A stretch of 64,000 nucleotides of DNA from Sphingomonas sp. CCH9-E2 (GTDB lineage: Bacteria > Pseudomonadota > Alphaproteobacteria > Sphingomonadales > Sphingomonadaceae), in the NCBI RefSeq assembly GCF_001557215.1, contig NZ_LSJM01000055.1:1-64000 (forward strand), given 5' to 3'. The first letter of the stretch is position 1, and each line of letters opens with the position of its first letter. Below are positions 7,794 to 14,612 of the stretch, piece after piece. The notes beneath the pieces were generated by a model. It saw only the letters and a program-made list of their open reading frames with translations, did not search any database and was not told the DNA's origin. The position numbers and the translations under genes are program-made.

Positions 7794-9013
7794 CGGTCGA
7801 ACCTCCCGCCTGCATGCTCGCGCTGGAAGCGGCGCAGGGTCTCGCCCGGCGTTTCGCCTGGCTTCATGCTGGCTCCGGTGCCGACTACCCCGCCCTTCCA
7901 AGACCCGCGCTGGTTGCCGACCTCCTCGTGGAAGCTGATCCCGATTTCGTCGGTGACCCGGCGGCGGACCGGGACGCCGAGAATCCGGTAGGTCGATGTG
8001 CAGCGCTCGCGGTGCAGGGTCGTCGGGACATGCTGCGCCTGTCCCGACGGCTGGCACATGTAGTGGAAGGTGTAATCCTCTGCCCACGGGGCCGGGCCCA
8101 TCTCGGCGGCAGCTTCGGTGCTGTGCCAGTCGCGGGGCATCCGGTCGTGCGGGTGCCAGTTGCCAGACGCGTCGAGATACTCGCGCCGATAGTCGCCCCG
8201 GCGGCTATTCCAGCCCCATGGCAGCGAGAAGGAAGTGCGGCGGCGGCCCCAGCTGAGGGAGCCGTAGCCGCTCGCGCCGCCCCAATCCTGTCCGAAGCGG
8301 AAGCTCGCGCCCCATTCCGGGCTGTCGAGGGAATAGCCATCCTCGTCGCGGCGCGACAGGCGGATGAATACCTGCACGCCGGGGATCGCGAGGTGCAGGT
8401 TGCGTCGCTTGGCGACGGCTGCGAACAGCATAGAGCCAAAGCTGATCTCACCCCACCGGGTGCGATAGGACGGGTTGCGACCGCCCATGTATGCGCCGCG
8501 TGGAACCCCAAGCATCCGCAGATACCATGGCACCTTCCGATCCGCCCACGGAGCTCGCGCCAGATCCTCGGCTGCACGGCGGCGGTCGCGCTCGGGCTGC
8601 TCGCGCTGCCATGCGCCCTCATCCCACGGCTTATTCCAGACCTCATACGCCTGCAGCTTCATTGGGTTGAGGTCGGCCCAGTCGCCGCGAAACTGGATCG
8701 CGCGATCGTCAATCGTCAGAAATGCAGGCGGTTTCTCATGGGCAAATGCGAGGACCGGCCGGTCCGGGCGGGGCCGACGAGGTGAGGCGTATTCCTCCCA
8801 TTGCTGGTCGAGCCATTCGCTCATCGCAGCGATGCCCTCGGGCGTCTTCGATCGCGACGAATAGATCATCAGGGTGAACAGCGCTGACGCGCGGATAGCC
8901 CACGGCCAGAAGCCGTTGGTGACGTGGCCGTAGATCGAACCGTCCTGCCACCCCCGGCCGTAGCTGTGGATGACGCCGTCGAAGTCGATGCAGATGATAG
9001 GTTTGTCGGACAT
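7790..9013 (-). CDS. HAD-like phosphatase domain fused to a long uncharacterised C-terminal region
   Basis: A 407-residue protein. Residues 1-130 form a HAD-superfamily domain: motif I IICIDFDGVIHSY (nucleophile Asp and acid/base Asp), then IYSSRS (motif II position) and FLTIDDRAIQF (motif III/IV type acid pair). Stand-alone domains of this sort occur in phages and may act on nucleotides or end phosphates. The remaining 270 residues are rich in Trp, Arg and Gly (FRFGQDWGGASGYGSLSWG) with no domain I know. It begins 20 bases after the stop of the preceding early gene. Confidence 0.75.
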   Translation of the reverse strand: MSDKPIICIDFDGVIHSYGRGWQDGSIYGHVTNGFWPWAIRASALFTLMIYSSRSKTPEGIAAMSEWLDQQWEEYASPRRPRPDRPVLAFAHEKPPAFLTIDDRAIQFRGDWADLNPMKLQAYEVWNKPWDEGAWQREQPERDRRRAAEDLARAPWADRKVPWYLRMLGVPRGAYMGGRNPSYRTRWGEISFGSMLFAAVAKRRNLHLAIPGVQVFIRLSRRDEDGYSLDSPEWGASFRFGQDWGGASGYGSLSWGRRRTSFSLPWGWNSRRGDYRREYLDASGNWHPHDRMPRDWHSTEAAAEMGPAPWAEDYTFHYMCQPSGQAQHVPTTLHRERCTSTYRILGVPVRRRVTDEIGISFHEEVGNQRGSWKGGVVGTGASMKPGETPGETLRRFQREHAGGRFDR

Positions 9014-9033
9014 AGGAAGCTCCAGAAGAGGGG

Positions 9034-9504
9034 TTAGCGCGGGCGGCTTTCGACGCGGCGGTCGGGGGCGGTGCCGGTGATGAAGTATTCGCGGTGTCGG
9101 CTGATCGCGTTGAGCCGATCGCAGTGAGCCTGCAGCTGGTCGGTCGCCGCCTGGGTGCCGCGCACCATCGACGCGCCGATCTGCCCGGCGAGGTCGATCA
9201 GTTCGCTGGCGCGGGGCAGGAACGGCTTGGTCGTTGCCCAGCGGCTGGCCGCCGCTTCGAGCAGCGATACCGGCACGTCGGCGAGATCCTCGGTCAACAG
9301 CCGCAGCGTGTGGGCGTGCGCCTCAAGGTCCGCCTGCGCGTTCGGCCGGTAGCGGAAACCGAGTTCAGCCACGATTTTCGCCACGGCCGGCGGCACGGGC
9401 TTCTTCCGCTTCGGCGCGCTCGGCGGCGCGGAAGAGGGAGAGGCTGGGGTCAGGGCGCGATCCGCGAAGTGTGCGATCGGCTGGGGCAGGTCGGTGGGGG
9501 GCAT
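9034..9504 (-). CDS. Early phage protein, possible replication accessory
   Basis: A 156-residue protein with a Pro/Ser-rich first 35 residues and then a helical domain (PPAVAKIVAELGFRYRP, TLRLLTEDLADVPVSLLEAA, WATTKPFLPRASELIDLAGQ). The position after a winged-helix replication-type gene would fit a helicase loader or similar partner, but the sequence shows no AAA motif, so this is only a contextual guess. The start at 9504 lies inside the upstream gene, giving a 140-bp overlap; a later start is possible. Confidence 0.55.
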   Translation of the reverse strand: MPPTDLPQPIAHFADRALTPASPSSAPPSAPKRKKPVPPAVAKIVAELGFRYRPNAQADLEAHAHTLRLLTEDLADVPVSLLEAAASRWATTKPFLPRASELIDLAGQIGASMVRGTQAATDQLQAHCDRLNAISRHREYFITGTAPDRRVESRPR

Positions 9505-10168
9505 TGCGGCGCTCCAGGGTTGCGGTGATCCAGGCGGCTGGGTCGGACGGGGTTTCGAGCTGCGCGGCCGAAAGCGCGTCGAGCACGGCGCCATCGCCGT
9601 GGGATTTCCGCCAGCGTCCGACGAGCGAGCGGGCATTCCGGTCGGGCGTCCCGGCTGTGGTCAGCATGGGGATGGCGGACGCGAAGATGGCGGCGCGGAT
9701 GTCGAAGGGTTGCGGAGGGGTAGGGGGCGCAAGCGGCGCTCCGGCGCCGGATGCGTTAGCATCCGAACTTTCTGTATCTGCTTCTGTATCTGAGGCCGTT
9801 GCGCGACGCTGATGCAACGTTGCATCGCCGTTGCGCCGCCGTTCCCGGTGGGAGCGAGAGCGGGCAGTGCTGCTGTCGCTCTCATATTGGCGGCGTGACC
9901 ATGCGGCGACGGTGTCGCCGGTGGTGAGGCCGAGTTCGCCGAATGCGTCGAGCACCGCAGTCACGGTGTCGAGGGGTTCGGAGAGTATGACGGCGAGGCG
10001 GCGGGGCGTCGTCGCAAAGCGGCCGCGCTCGCCCGTCCCGCACGCGCTTTCGAGCAGCGCGTGCCAGGCGGCAATGGCCACCGACCGGCTGGTGCCCGCG
10101 ATCATCGCGGCCTCCCCCAGCTTCGGGTCGGTGACGGTTCCTTCATAGGCGCGATACCAGCGGGTCAC
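9365..10168 (-). CDS. Winged-helix replication-initiator-like phage protein
   Basis: A 267-residue protein. The N-terminal 100 residues (WYRAYEGTVTDPKLGEAAMI, VAIAAWHALLESA, RLAVILSEPLDTVTAVLDAF) look like the winged-helix domain of phage replisome organisers; a low-complexity Ser/Asp/Ala linker follows, and the C-terminal 90 residues (SLVGRWRKSHGDGAVLDALS, WITATLERR) resemble the C-terminal part of similar proteins. It would bind the phage origin and recruit helicase; this is inference. The start overlaps the upstream stop as ATGA. Confidence 0.6.
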   Translation of the reverse strand: MTRWYRAYEGTVTDPKLGEAAMIAGTSRSVAIAAWHALLESACGTGERGRFATTPRRLAVILSEPLDTVTAVLDAFGELGLTTGDTVAAWSRRQYESDSSTARSRSHRERRRNGDATLHQRRATASDTEADTESSDANASGAGAPLAPPTPPQPFDIRAAIFASAIPMLTTAGTPDRNARSLVGRWRKSHGDGAVLDALSAAQLETPSDPAAWITATLERRNAPHRPAPADRTLRGSRPDPSLSLFRAAERAEAEEARAAGRGENRG

Positions 10169-10941
10169 TGCTGCCCCTGCTGTTGCGTGGGAAGTGCGGC
10201 GATGAAGCTGTCGATCGCGTCGGCCATCGGCCGGATGCGCTCGCCAAGCTGCGCGATGCCAGAATAGGTCTTGGCGATGCCTAGCCGGTGGACGACCGCA
10301 ACCGCGCGGGCGAAGTCGTCGTTGTAGAACAGCCGACTAACCTCGTGCGCTTCCAAAGCGCACGCCGCATAGATCGCGTTCAGCGTAGCCTCGGCGGTCT
10401 CCGCTCGGTCTGTTGCAGCCCTAGTCCGGCGCTTGACCTCATCCTCGATACGCTTTCCGATCGCGGCGCGTTCGTCGACCATCGCCTTTTCGATCGCCTC
10501 ACGAACGGTCGATCTGGCATGTTCGTCCGACCGACGGAGCAGCGCTGCCAGAAACTCGGGAGACACCGGCACGGGATCGAGGGGGGGCGCCGCGCGCACA
10601 ACCTTTAGGCCGTTGCCGCGAACCTCATAGTGCCCCCACCTCTCGGGCAACTCGCCCTCGCGGACGAGGTCGGGTGGGGTGACGATCCACCAATATCGGC
10701 AATAGCGAGCAATCGCCTCGGCCTTCGCCGGCTGGCGCAGCTCGTTGAGCCAATCGCTGCGGCTGACCTTGATCTCGAAACCCTGCAGGGCGATCCCGCG
10801 CGAGGGCCAGAGGCCCATTGCGATGGCGTCTGCCCAACGGCGAGCGCGACCGCCGGTGGCGTCACCAACCTCATAGAACAGGGCGTATTCCGGCGCGCAG
10901 AATTTGCGGGCGAGCGCCGCGCGGACATCGGATGAACGCAT
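10165..10941 (-). CDS. MmcB-like putative PD-(D/E)XK nuclease-fold protein
   Basis: A 258-residue protein. The N-terminal half has the layout of the restriction-endonuclease-like fold seen in MmcB-type DNA repair proteins: RRWADAIAMGLWPSRGIAL then GFEIKVSRSDWLNELR, giving the Asp and Glu-x-Lys triad, followed by YCRYWWIVTP. The C-terminal half is helical and charged with EAIEKAMVDERAAIGKRIE. It probably acts on or near DNA; activity is not proven. The start ATG at 10941 shares one base with the methyltransferase stop (TAATG). Confidence 0.7.
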   Translation of the reverse strand: MRSSDVRAALARKFCAPEYALFYEVGDATGGRARRWADAIAMGLWPSRGIALQGFEIKVSRSDWLNELRQPAKAEAIARYCRYWWIVTPPDLVREGELPERWGHYEVRGNGLKVVRAAPPLDPVPVSPEFLAALLRRSDEHARSTVREAIEKAMVDERAAIGKRIEDEVKRRTRAATDRAETAEATLNAIYAACALEAHEVSRLFYNDDFARAVAVVHRLGIAKTYSGIAQLGERIRPMADAIDSFIAALPTQQQGQQ

Positions 10942-12110
10942 TATGCCGCCCCCCTCAGAACATAGCCGGCTGGCGCGGTGTCGGCGGCGAGACGAGCCTC
11001 GAGAGTTCGCCACGCATAGCCAGCCACCAGTGGGACGACGCCGTTTCCACAGGCGCGGAGGCGGTCCACCCGATCGGCCATCCCATCAGCCATTCTACGA
11101 ACAGCGGGTTCAAGGTGCGGCGCTCGGGCGATGATGTTGGGCCAACGGGGGTCGCTGGGTCCGGGGGTAAGGAGGGGAAGTCCCGCGCAACATGGGCAAG
11201 CATGCGCTGATGCGACGCTTGCGTCGCCTTCCGCTCGTCGTCCGATGCGGTTGGCGTCGGCCAGTTCTTGACCATCTCCTGTAGGTCCGGCCCGCCCGCG
11301 CCGCGTTCCTTGCGCTTCGAATTGGCACCTCCGGTGATCGCCTTCGGGGTGGCCCAGTCTCTCGTCCAGATCTGCACTTCGTTCGCGAGCGGAAGGCCAA
11401 AGCCGTTCCCGTTCGTGCCCTTCGCTTTCGCTTCCGCCTGGCGCTGTAACAGGCGATCGAGATCCGCAGCCTCGAACTGCTGCGCACTCGGCGTTTGCCA
11501 ATGATCTGCCCAGTCCCGGCTCACCGCCGTCAGCGTGTCCGACACGCCCCGGCTGTGCCGCCGTCCCGCGCTCTCCGAATCCTCCGCCCGCGCGGTCGGC
11601 CATGACGAAGAGCCGTTCGCGCCCGTGAGCGAGGCCAAGCTCCTTCGCGCTGAACAGTCCGACCGTAACGCGGCAACCCAGTCTTTCCAGTGCTGGGACG
11701 AGCACGCGGAGCTGTCCGTCCGCATTCCCCGGGACGTTCTCGCGGAAGAGACGATGAGCCCCGCTGCGGTCGAAGGTGTCGATGACGCGATCAAGCAGCC
11801 AGCGATCGTCGTCGGCCCCGAGGCCACGTCCGGCGACGCTGTTGGGCTGGCAGGGGTCGCCCGACACAACGCAATCCACTGCGCCACGCCATGCTCCAGC
11901 GTCGAATGTGGCAAGGTCAGACCAGATAGGCGCCGGATGGAGCCACCCGTCTTCCATGCGCGCGACCAGGATGCTGGCTGCCGGGGCTTCCCTCTCCACG
12001 TAGCAGACGGTGCGAGCCGCTGGCTCGGCCAGTCGGATGCCAAGGTCGAGACCTCCGACGCCTGCGCAGAGGGACAGGCAACGCCAGGGACGAAGAACCA
12101 CGTCACGCAT
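10941..12110 (-). CDS. C5-cytosine DNA methyltransferase
   Basis: A 389-residue phage methyltransferase that would transfer methyl from SAM to cytosine C5. Motif I CLSLCAGVGGLDLGIRL, catalytic motif IV SGDPCQPNSVAG (Cys nucleophile), motif VI FRENVPG, motif VIII GLAHGRERLFVMA and motif X RLRACGNGVVPLVAGYAWR are in order. The region between VIII and X is low in conserved structure and Gly/Arg-rich. Start at 12110 overlaps the upstream stop by 8 bases. The same strand in a second frame is open over the whole gene and encodes motifs of another methyltransferase-associated family (see findings). Likely role: protection from host restriction. Confidence 0.88.
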   Translation of the reverse strand: MRDVVLRPWRCLSLCAGVGGLDLGIRLAEPAARTVCYVEREAPAASILVARMEDGWLHPAPIWSDLATFDAGAWRGAVDCVVSGDPCQPNSVAGRGLGADDDRWLLDRVIDTFDRSGAHRLFRENVPGNADGQLRVLVPALERLGCRVTVGLFSAKELGLAHGRERLFVMADRAGGGFGERGTAAQPGRVGHADGGEPGLGRSLANAECAAVRGCGSRSPVTAPGGSESEGHERERLWPSARERSADLDERLGHPEGDHRRCQFEAQGTRRGRAGPTGDGQELADANRIGRRAEGDASVASAHACPCCAGLPLLTPGPSDPRWPNIIARAPHLEPAVRRMADGMADRVDRLRACGNGVVPLVAGYAWRTLEARLAADTAPAGYVLRGAA

Positions 12111-12612
12111 CGCACCCCCGCCCGACCAGCTCGCCATGCTCGCCGCCGGTGAACTGCTGCCAGTGGACCCAGCCCTTGCCGTCCGGGCACCAGAAGCCCC
12201 ACTCGCGCTCCTTGGGGCCGGTCATGAACAGCGAGACGCAGCGGCCGCCATCGGGTACGATCAGGCGGTGCGTGTCGGTCGCCTGGCGAACAATGATGTC
12301 ACCGGCCTTGCGCGGGACGCGCTGATATTCCAGCCACGGGGAGAACTCGTCGTAAAGCACCTCTTCATAGCCGCCGTCGATCAGCAGCGACGTGTTGGGC
12401 CATGGGTGGTCATGGCCCGCGCGATCGTCGTCGCTGCGCAGGATCTCGTGCAGGTAGACGTTGCACCACGGGTTGCGGGGGATGATCCACCATCGCCTCA
12501 GATAGGGGTTGTCAGCCGGGCCGATGACGAAGTCAGGCACGCGCTGCATGATGCCGTGTGCCCAGACGCGCAGGTCGCCGAGGTTGGCCATGGGAATGGG
12601 GGACCCGCTCAT
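12103..12612 (-). CDS. Cupin-like phage protein
   Basis: A 169-residue protein that looks like a single beta-barrel cupin: VYLHEILRSDDDRAGHDHPW supplies a HDH metal-site-like motif, and DIIVRQATDTHRLIVPDGGR supplies the second. It is Trp-rich (RRWWIIPRNPWC, WGFWCPDGKGWVHW). The substrate is unknown; such proteins recur in phage early regions. Start at 12612 is fixed by the ATGA overlap with the upstream stop; an internal ATG at 12591 is less likely. Confidence 0.65.
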   Translation of the reverse strand: MSGSPIPMANLGDLRVWAHGIMQRVPDFVIGPADNPYLRRWWIIPRNPWCNVYLHEILRSDDDRAGHDHPWPNTSLLIDGGYEEVLYDEFSPWLEYQRVPRKAGDIIVRQATDTHRLIVPDGGRCVSLFMTGPKEREWGFWCPDGKGWVHWQQFTGGEHGELVGRGCDA

Positions 12613-12812
12613 GCTGCCACCGCCTGCACGCGAGCGCGCTGTTCATTGGCCCAGCGGAACTCTTCCTCCACGGCCAGGCGCGCCTCGTCGTGTCCTTCGA
12701 GCGCGCGGTCGAACATGATCGCGGCCATCGGCAAGTCCCCGGCCAGCGCATAGCGAACAGCTTCGCGAATGAACTGGGCGTCGACCTCGCCGAACTCGGT
12801 TTCTTCAAACAT
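12609..12812 (-). CDS. Small acidic helical phage protein
   Basis: A 67-residue, strongly helical, acidic protein (FGEVDAQFIREAVRYALAGD, AIMFDRALEGHDEARLAVEE) of unknown function. It begins 12 bases after the beta-clamp stop and its stop overlaps the cupin-like start as ATGA. No domain recognised. The location directly after a clamp gene could mean a clamp partner, but no clamp-binding QLxLF-type motif is visible. Confidence 0.6.
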   Translation of the reverse strand: MFEETEFGEVDAQFIREAVRYALAGDLPMAAIMFDRALEGHDEARLAVEEEFRWANEQRARVQAVAA

Positions 12813-12824
12813 CGATCGTTTCCC

Positions 12825-13946
12825 TCAGACACGCATCGGCATCAGGACGAGGGTGAGCCCGCCTGGAACCGTGCTTTTGATTGCGGTGGGTGCGGCGCCG
12901 TCGGTCAGCTCGAAGCGGACGGTGTCCGCGTCGATCGCGGCGAGGGCGTCGCGCAGGTAACGCAGGTTGAAGCCGATCTCGAAACCCGGCTTGCCGTCGA
13001 ATTCGCAACCGACTTCATCCACCGCCTCGCCGTGGGTCTGCGAGGTGGTCGAGAGCGAGATGCGCTCGGCTTCGATGGTCAGCTTGGCCGCCCGGACCTT
13101 GTCGCTGGTGGTGACCGCGATGCGGGCGGCGGCGTCGGCGAGGGCATCGCGATCGATCACAGCCGCGCAGGTCGGTGCAGCCGGCATCACGCGGTCGTAA
13201 TCGGGGAAGGTGCCGTCGACCAATTTGGCAGTCAGCACCACGTCGCCCGCGCTGAACCGGATTTTCTTGTCGCTGACCTCGATCTCGAACGGGATGTCGC
13301 CGCGGCTGTCAGCGAGTTTCAGGATCAGATTGACCGTTTTGGTCGGCACGATCGCGTCGGGCAGCGTTTCCGCACCTGCGGGCATCGGCGTGATCAGCCG
13401 CGCCATGCGATATCCGTCTGTAGCTGCGAAGCGCAGGCCGTCGCCCTTACCGACGTGCATGAAAATGCCGTTGAGATAGTAGCGGACCTCTTCGGTGCTG
13501 ATCGCATGGCGGACAGCGCCGAAGGATTCGGCCAGCGCCCGGCCGGGCAGGGTGAAGGTGGCTTCCGCCTTGCCGGTGACGATGATCGGGAAGTCGCTCG
13601 CCTCGCGTATCGCAAAGCGCGTGCGCGACCGGCCTGACCGCACAAGGGCTGAACCATCCGCGATCTCGATAAGCGTCTGGCTCCCGGCGGCGAAGGTCCC
13701 GACGATGTCAGTGAGGCGCATCGCATCGACCGCAAATCGGAGCGGCTGGGCAGCGACGCAGGGGAGCGAGCGCCGGATCATGACGTCGAGGTCCGTGGTG
13801 GTGAGCGTCGCGCCGTCCGGCCCGGCCTCGATCAGCACGGTTGCGCAAATCTCGATCGTGTTGCGGCGCTCGACTGCCTCGCGCACCTCGCGCAGGGCGG
13901 CGGCAAGCGCGCCGGTCTCGAATTCAAGGGACTGGGCTTTGGTCAA
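12825..13946 (-). CDS. dnaN: Phage-encoded DNA polymerase III beta subunit (sliding clamp)
   Basis: A 373-residue sliding clamp, full family length with three repeated clamp folds. Diagnostic segments are VRYYLNGIFMH, FAATDGYRMARL, LVDGTFPDYDRVMPAAP and the C-terminal LVLMPMRV that forms part of the partner-binding pocket. It would encircle DNA and tether polymerase. Being inside the coupled early operon (ATGA with the gene upstream), it is a phage copy and not the chromosomal dnaN, suggesting the phage supplies its own processivity factor or competes for host polymerase partners. Confidence 0.92.
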   Translation of the reverse strand: MTKAQSLEFETGALAAALREVREAVERRNTIEICATVLIEAGPDGATLTTTDLDVMIRRSLPCVAAQPLRFAVDAMRLTDIVGTFAAGSQTLIEIADGSALVRSGRSRTRFAIREASDFPIIVTGKAEATFTLPGRALAESFGAVRHAISTEEVRYYLNGIFMHVGKGDGLRFAATDGYRMARLITPMPAGAETLPDAIVPTKTVNLILKLADSRGDIPFEIEVSDKKIRFSAGDVVLTAKLVDGTFPDYDRVMPAAPTCAAVIDRDALADAAARIAVTTSDKVRAAKLTIEAERISLSTTSQTHGEAVDEVGCEFDGKPGFEIGFNLRYLRDALAAIDADTVRFELTDGAAPTAIKSTVPGGLTLVLMPMRV

Positions 13947-14245
13947 CGGTCGATCCTTTCGATAGCAGGCGGGCAGGGGTGCGCGGCGCGGATGTCGCCG
14001 AGCAGGGTGGCAATGGCGGTGGCGCGCGCCTCAAGGGCGGGGACGAGCGCGCGGATGTCGTCGGCGTTGGTGCCCCGATCGCCGGAGACCTTTGCGCGGA
14101 TCGATCGCTCCTCGATGTCGAGCGCGCGGGCGAGGGCGGGCACGCCGAGATAGAGCGCGGCGAAGTTGATCCAGCGATGATGCTGAACGCGCTGTTTCAT
14201 CTCGATGATGGCGGCGGCGGGTGAGCCGTTTTCCGGCTCGCTCAT
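13943..14245 (-). CDS. Early phage protein, possible DNA-binding helix bundle
   Basis: A 100-residue protein with a predicted helix-turn-helix-like stretch (LYLGVPALARALDIEERSIR then AKVSGDRGTNADDIRALVPA). Unknown family; it is coupled by ATGA overlaps to dnaN downstream and to the 59-residue gene upstream. The role may be regulatory or replicative. Confidence 0.6.
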   Translation of the reverse strand: MSEPENGSPAAAIIEMKQRVQHHRWINFAALYLGVPALARALDIEERSIRAKVSGDRGTNADDIRALVPALEARATAIATLLGDIRAAHPCPPAIERIDR

Positions 14246-14421
14246 TGTTCGGGCCGGATCATGTAGAGGTCGGCGAACTGGTCGAGCGTCGCTTCGCCGG
14301 AGCGAACCATGCGGACATGCTTCTCCAGTTCTTCGAGCACGAAGGCATAGGCCCCATGATCGCGCTTCGGGTCGATTGCGCCGCGCGCCTGGCGCAGCAT
14401 GTTGGCGAGGTCGATTTTCAT
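14242..14421 (-). CDS. 59-residue early phage protein
   Basis: A small soluble helical protein (MKIDLANMLRQARGAIDPKR, FVLEELEKHVRMVRSGEATL) ending MIRPEQ. Start at 14421 overlaps the upstream stop as ATGA and its stop overlaps the next start. No family recognised; similar short proteins occur beside phage methyltransferase genes. Confidence 0.6.
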   Translation of the reverse strand: MKIDLANMLRQARGAIDPKRDHGAYAFVLEELEKHVRMVRSGEATLDQFADLYMIRPEQ

Positions 14422-14612
14422 GCGGAGCCTTTCACGCTGCACCAGCGCGACGCGCACCGGCTGGCTTCTTCAGGGGTGACGCGGCGCTCGCACTGGCTGC
14501 ACCAGTCGGTCGTGCGCGGGACGGCGGCGGCAATGCCTGCGGCGTGCCACCAGCGATGCGCGGTGTTCGCGGCCTGGCCGGGCGTTTCGCGGAGACGCGG
14601 TCGTGCGCTCAT
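14418..14612 (-). CDS. Small Zn-ribbon phage protein
   Basis: A 64-residue protein with CSQC and CASRWC cysteine pairs, enough for one zinc site, behind an Ala/Arg-rich N-terminus containing AHRWWHAAGI. It starts at ATG 14612 overlapping the helicase-methyltransferase stop as ATGA. Probable nucleic-acid or protein-binding zinc ribbon; function unknown. Confidence 0.6.
   Translation of the reverse strand: MSARPRLRETPGQAANTAHRWWHAAGIAAAVPRTTDWCSQCERRVTPEEASRCASRWCSVKGSA

Noticed and set aside
12825-13946. Beta clamp taken as the chromosomal dnaN
   Set aside because: It lies inside the coupled prophage early operon between phage genes and far from dnaA/recF-type neighbours.
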